Shown here: positions 48,102 to 64,000 of the stretch, piece after piece
Position numbering within the stretch: the stretch's first letter is position 1
Layout: each line of letters opens with the position of its first letter
NCBI RefSeq assembly: GCF_028858725.1
Contig: NC_084760.1
Span: 57,747,367-57,811,366 of the forward strand
Direction of reading: 5' to 3'
Source of the DNA: Colius striatus
Taxonomy: Eukaryota; Chordata; Aves; Coliiformes; Coliidae
DNA: 64,000 nucleotides
The notes under the pieces: generated by a model
Database searches by the model: none
What the model was told of the DNA's origin: nothing
The model's input: the letters and a program-made list of their open reading frames with translations, nothing else
Position numbers and translations under genes: made by a program

Positions 48102-48604
48102 CATCTGGAATCCCGTGTTGAGTTTTGGGCTCCCCAGTTCAAGAGGGACAGGGAACTGCTGGAGAGAGTCCAGTGCAGGACCACCAAGATGACTGGGGGA
48201 CTGGAGCATCTTCCTTATGAAGAAAGGCTGCAGGAACTGGGGCTGTTTAGTCTGGAGGAGACTGGGGGGGAAATCTCATTAATATTTACAAATATCTAAA
48301 TGATGGATTTCAGGAGGTTGGGGCATCCCTTTTTTTCTGTTGTATCTAGTGACAGGACAGGGGACAATGGATAAAAGCTGGAACACAAAAAGTTCAATTT
48401 AAACATAAGAAAAAACCCTATTTTACTCTAAGTATGAGGGAGTCTTGGCACAGGCTGCCCAGGGAGGTTGTGGAGTCTCCTTCTCTGGAAGTCTTGACAT
48501 GTTCATGTGTGACCTGATCTAGGTGGACTTGCTTTGCAGGGCGATTGGGCTAGATGATCTCTAAAGCTCCCTTCCAATCCTACCATTCTATGATTCTATG
48601 ATTT
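48102..48604 (+). mobile_element. CR1 LINE 3' fragment
   Basis: A 5'-truncated CR1 retrotransposon, about 500 bp. It carries the conserved end of ORF2 and the 3' region: GGGCTCCCCAGTTCAAGAGG, GGAACTGCTGGAGAGAGTCC, AGGCTGCCCAGGGAGGTTGT, GACCTGATCTAGGTGG and GGGCTAGATGATCTCTAAAG. It ends in an ATTCTATGATTCTATGATT tail. No intact reading frame remains. It is inserted between MTCL3 and KIAA0408, opposite to their direction. Confidence 0.95.
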
Positions 48605-51600
48605 TAGAGCATCTTCAGTACAGCTATACTGGTTTGGTTAAGGCACAACCTTTTTTTGTTTTTTATGTCCACATAAATTTGGTAATGAGAAGGAAAAACA
48701 GCCCACTGCTGTCACTGCAATCAACTCAACCACAACATCAGATCCCTAGATGATATATGCCTTGATCATCCTGGCCAATACATCTTAGAAGCTGATATAC
48801 CAATCAGGAAATGGGCATGAGGGAATACAAATTGTGTCTCCTCTTACACTTGTGCAATAGTATGTAACTCAGTGGAGAAACAGAGTCAACAAAACGTTAT
48901 GTCATGTCTCTTCTCCAAGGTTACATTGGAAATCGGTGGCAGATACTTTAGATGTTTACTTTAAATAGAGCCACTGTAATTTTCCCCATAGGCAACTGCA
49001 TGTGTAATGGCAAAAGTTGGGTTTGAGTATCACTTCCCCTGGCATTAAATCAGAGACAGAAATGTAAGCCAATGGGAATTACGTCCCTGATACTGATGCC
49101 TTTCGAAGTCTCCTACTCACCTATCAAATTCTGGGGTGATTAAGGGGAAGGGCATCTAATATCCTAAAGCTCTGCTTGTTTTCGTAAACAACTCCCAAAG
49201 TTCATGTACAGTTCATCTCTTTTTATAACACATATTTAGACAGCCATGTTTTTGGCAATTTTCTATTTTCCGACTGCCAGGCATATTTCTGCACTATAGC
49301 ACCTGCTGTCTTCTGGTTTTGATTCTGAAGCACGGGTGACATGTGTCAGCAGACGCTTATTCTATCTCTAACTGGAGCTTCAGGCATGGATATTTTTGGT
49401 TGAAAGAAATATCTGTGATCCTAGAGATGATTATTCTAGCATCACAGGAATTTTTCAGCAACAGTAAAGAAACAGTAAAGAAAATATTTGTAGAGGTACT
49501 TTGCCAGGGCATTCAGAGCTGACTCTAAATAGGAAACATATTTAATCAAATGTATTTGGTTGTGTTAAAGCAAAAAAAAGGCATCTATTTTCTAAATGAC
49601 ATAGAAATTCACTGGAGTTATTGCCAATTTACACAAGTATAAAAATGGCAAAATTTGATCAATAGACGTAAGATCTCTTCTTTCTGAAAGAACATGAAAT
49701 GAATTCCCCGGGACCCTAGGAAACAGAAATTCAGTCTCTTAGAGAAATGTAAAATTAAGGCAATCTCAGGGTTCAAATCCAATGACATTTTTGCCAGAAT
49801 ATTCTGTAACGTAAACTATGAATCTGCTATCAGTATAACTGAGATTTGAACTGATAGGTCACCTGGCACATCCAGCTTGCTGCTACATTAAAGAAAAAAC
49901 TTTCATTTTTCTTCTTTTCACTCTTCAGAATTAGAAGTCATGTGGAAGACAGAATTCAGTGAATCAGCAGTGTTCTGTTGGGCTATGCCCTGCCTGACTC
50001 CATGCACTCCTGCTAGAGGATGTGGACGTATTCAGCTGCATTTACTCACTCACCTGTGAAGCAGGCCTTGCTCACCAGGCCAGTAACTGAGTGGGGAGAA
50101 TCTGCTTCCTTTCTCGGCAAATGTAACGACTCAGTTTCTTTGTGAAACCAAGCTATTTCAATTTAGCAAGACACAGAACGCTTATTTCTTTGGCTAGATG
50201 TTATCTTCTGGCTATGGATAGACGTCCATACTGATTTTATTCGCTTTTTCAGCAGCTTTTAAAATAGTGAAAATTGGAGGATTGTGAGCTTCTCAGCAAT
50301 ATCTGGTGGGAAACAGATAAGGAGTTCCAAACACTCCCTTCAACCTGAATGCAGAAGGACATGAAAAACACATCTCATTTCTCACTGAGATTTCTCTGTA
50401 GTGAGATTTACTGGAGTCCTCAGGGTTCTCCTTGCTTATCAAAGATTCAAAGGCAGTGGGGAGCTTCTAAAATGATTTTGTATGCTTCAGTATGCATTAA
50501 CTTCAGATTGTAGCATGTGTAATAGCTCTCTAAATGTCCTGAAAAGTCTCAGCTTTGATTTGCTTTCTTGACGCCTGACAGAATTACGATAAGGAAAGCC
50601 TTCTATATGCAAAAAAAAGCACTGTGAGAAACTAAGGGATTTAAAATTTCCAGTCCTGTGCAGAGGTTATCTCCACCTTTTGTCTCAAGAGGTTCATTCT
50701 CACCTTTTCTGATTTCTGAGAAAGCAGTAAATCTTTCCCAATCACTTCAACATGAATCCATGGTATGAATTTGGTGTATTAAACTTTCCTACTGCTTTAC
50801 AGTAGTACCGTCTCTACTCATCTTTATTACATACATGGCTGAGAAATGTATAAACAAGTGTGGGTTAAAATCTGAAAGTCCAAAACTTCAAATTAGATTT
50901 AAGCATGACTCTTTTTCTTTTTGGGGACTGAGCCAGTAATATCTAAGAAAGATTTTCTTCCCCTAAGGGAGATGCTAAAACAGAAAGAAACTAAAAAAAG
51001 TCATTCCCATGTTAAGATTTGATATCACAAGTTTAAATCCCAAATTATTATACTTTTAACATCTGAATTGCAAATCCATGGGGAAAAATAAATAAATTCT
51101 CAAGTAGTTGCTGAAAAAATTCTTAAAAGAGTTGCTCAGGAAAAAACAGTTACAGAATTTGTCTGTGAATGGATTATATGCTTGATAATATTTTTTCATA
51201 ATAGTTTCTAATATTTGGAACCTAACTTTTAGGCATCTGAGAATAAATTAGAGCATCTTAACAACTCCTCAAAATTACTTTGGGCCTGACTTCCCCTTTA
51301 ACTAGGGCATCAGGCAAGGTTATCTATTAATCTCATATACACTGATTAACTTTTTCTTTAGACATATCTTGCTAACTACAAAATAAATAATGACTATAAC
51401 ATCCCCTGGTAAGCACAACTATTTCGATTAAATCAAGGTTTAGTGATTTAGCTAACTAAGGTTACTACAACTGCAGAATACGCTGAGGGATACAAAACCA
51501 CAAGATCTGTAGAATATTGTGAGTTTACCTTTTTTTTGTTCTCATAAAATAAATTTTATTGCCCAAACTGTTTTGTTTCCCTCAAAACTGTGCCTCTCTA

Positions 51601-52489
51601 CTACTACAGGTAGCAGAGCACAATCCAGACATGGAGATGAACTGTTCTCACTGAGAAATGGGTTAAGTGAACAGATGTAGCATGATAAATCAAAGAGAAT
51701 CCTTATTGCCAGCTAGAAAAGCAGACGCTCTATTTATTACTATTTTTTTTTATCATGGCATCTGCACAAAAAAAAGGTCATTAATACACTTGTAAACAAT
51801 CACCTTTGGAGAATTCACATTTGTAAGACTCGGTGGTTTCAACATAGGTTGAATAAAACAGAAAAGAAATCTGAGCTCCATTGGGCATTTCAGATGAGGT
51901 TTTCACAGTGGCAGATCTACTGTTTGTAGGAACTACTCATGTTCACTGTGATAGATATTGAGCTGCCTACACACTCTGTGCAGCCTCTTGTAGGCAAGAC
52001 AGAAATATTCAGTGACCACTGCTGCACATCTGTGTAACACAAGCTTCCCTCACCTATGGTCACTTGCTACCAACAGCATGGTTAGACAGGGGTCACTCAG
52101 CAAGCCAAGAGTTACTGTGTTCATTCAAAACTCATACTGAAACCTGGTGGCTACAGAATGGAAAAATGTTACCTGATACACTAGGTTGTTAGGAAAAGAT
52201 ATTTGACATCAGACAAGGTGACTGGCATCCCTCTCTTCAAGTCAAATTGTTGTGTGGTCTTTTTTCCAAACCACATCCCTCAGAAGACCCCCTGCCTACT
52301 CTGATACCTCCTCCTCATGCATCATATTCACAGGGTCTCCAGCTCCTTGCCATATTTCCAGATACAGTGCTCTATATATCAGCCATTCTGATTTTGTCCC
52401 CTCTGTGGTGTCTAATCCACATAATGCAGTGCTGAAAAACATTATCATCACGACCATGCAGAACACATACAAACTGTGACAAACAATTG

Positions 52490-52948
52490 CAGAATATATA
52501 TCAAATGTGGTTTTATTCTTCAAGTGTGGCTAAAATACAAAATCTTTTTCTGGGAGTGGGAAGATGAAAGAAACCAACTCCTCACACTCACTCTGCATAT
52601 TTGTGTTTTGCTTCTGATGTGGTGCAAATTAATAAATATTAAATTGATTCCAGTTACTCTGGAAATTTTTATCCACAAATGACAAAACCAGACAAAGTGA
52701 AAAATATAATTTTGTTTGCTTACCTGGAACACCGTGGTGAGCGGGTTTCCTATTAAACTGGGTGACTTTTTGGTATGTTTCTTGTAGATTTTTTGGTTTT
52801 GGTTTGGTTTTGGCAAACAAGTAGTCTTCAGTGTTTTTACAGCAGTGGCTATTACAGAAACTATGTCTCTTGCACTTCTTATCTTGGAGGGTGGACAAAA
52901 CAAACAAACTGAAAATAATACTACAATGAACAGTAAATGATGAATGGC
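52490..52948 (-). other. MTCL3: MTCL3 3' UTR (predicted)
   Basis: Sequence from the MTCL3 stop codon to the first canonical polyadenylation signal. It is AT-rich and contains no further coding signal. The end is estimated from the AATAAA at 52512-52517 on the minus strand and the GU-rich segment beyond it. Longer 3' ends further left cannot be excluded. Confidence 0.6.
52512..52517 (-). terminator. Polyadenylation signal AATAAA for MTCL3
   Basis: Minus-strand AATAAA, about 430 nt after the MTCL3 stop codon. It is followed within 25-55 nt by GU-rich stretches read on the minus strand (CAATTGTTTGTCAC, then TTTGTATGTGTT at 52462-52473), the expected layout of a vertebrate cleavage/polyadenylation site. 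Readthrough into KIAA0408 would require this site to be skipped. Confidence 0.6.

Positions 52949-64000
<11,052 letters not shown>

Overview
The window looks like a piece of a bird nuclear chromosome. It has multi-exon genes with GT-AG introns, two CR1 LINE 3' ends (one finishing in the ATTCTATGATTCTATGATT-type tail typical of avian CR1), and two solitary LTRs with the layout of avian endogenous retroviruses. The species cannot be told from the sequence. Most short open frames are noise in AT-rich intergenic or intronic DNA.

Two real genes are visible, both on the minus strand. The right-hand one is MTCL3 (older names SOGA3, C6orf174), of which only the last three coding exons lie inside the window: 56131-56202, 54344-55519 and 52949-53059. 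They encode the C-terminal 452 residues, namely the coiled-coil SOGA-repeat region and a 36-residue hydrophobic tail. Its earlier exons must lie beyond position 64000. The left-hand gene is KIAA0408, complete in coding sequence with five exons (41484-41618, 38425-38766, 38007-38086, 35439-36822, 33338-33511) and a predicted protein of 704 residues. In human these two genes are neighbours in the same order and strand, and a SOGA3-KIAA0408 readthrough transcript is annotated; the exon phases here would allow the same in-frame fusion.

Layout: 1-30.8 kb is gene-free, holding a 731-bp solo LTR (6532-7262), an approximately 1.14-kb solo LTR (11090-12233), a pyrimidine-rich tract and a candidate conserved noncoding block near 16.7 kb. 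30.9-41.6 kb is KIAA0408 with its probable 3' UTR. 41.6-52.5 kb lies between the two genes; it contains a long inverted repeat, a CRE/E-box site, a polypurine tract and a CR1 fragment, and would be intronic in a readthrough transcript. 52.5-64 kb is the 3' part of MTCL3, including a CR1 fragment in its large intron.

The most interesting biology is the MTCL3/KIAA0408 pair. Using the last MTCL3 exon gives a protein ending in a hydrophobic, probably membrane-inserted tail. Skipping it and splicing to KIAA0408 would replace that tail by a roughly 700-residue soluble coiled-coil protein, producing something shaped like the longer family members MTCL1 and MTCL2.
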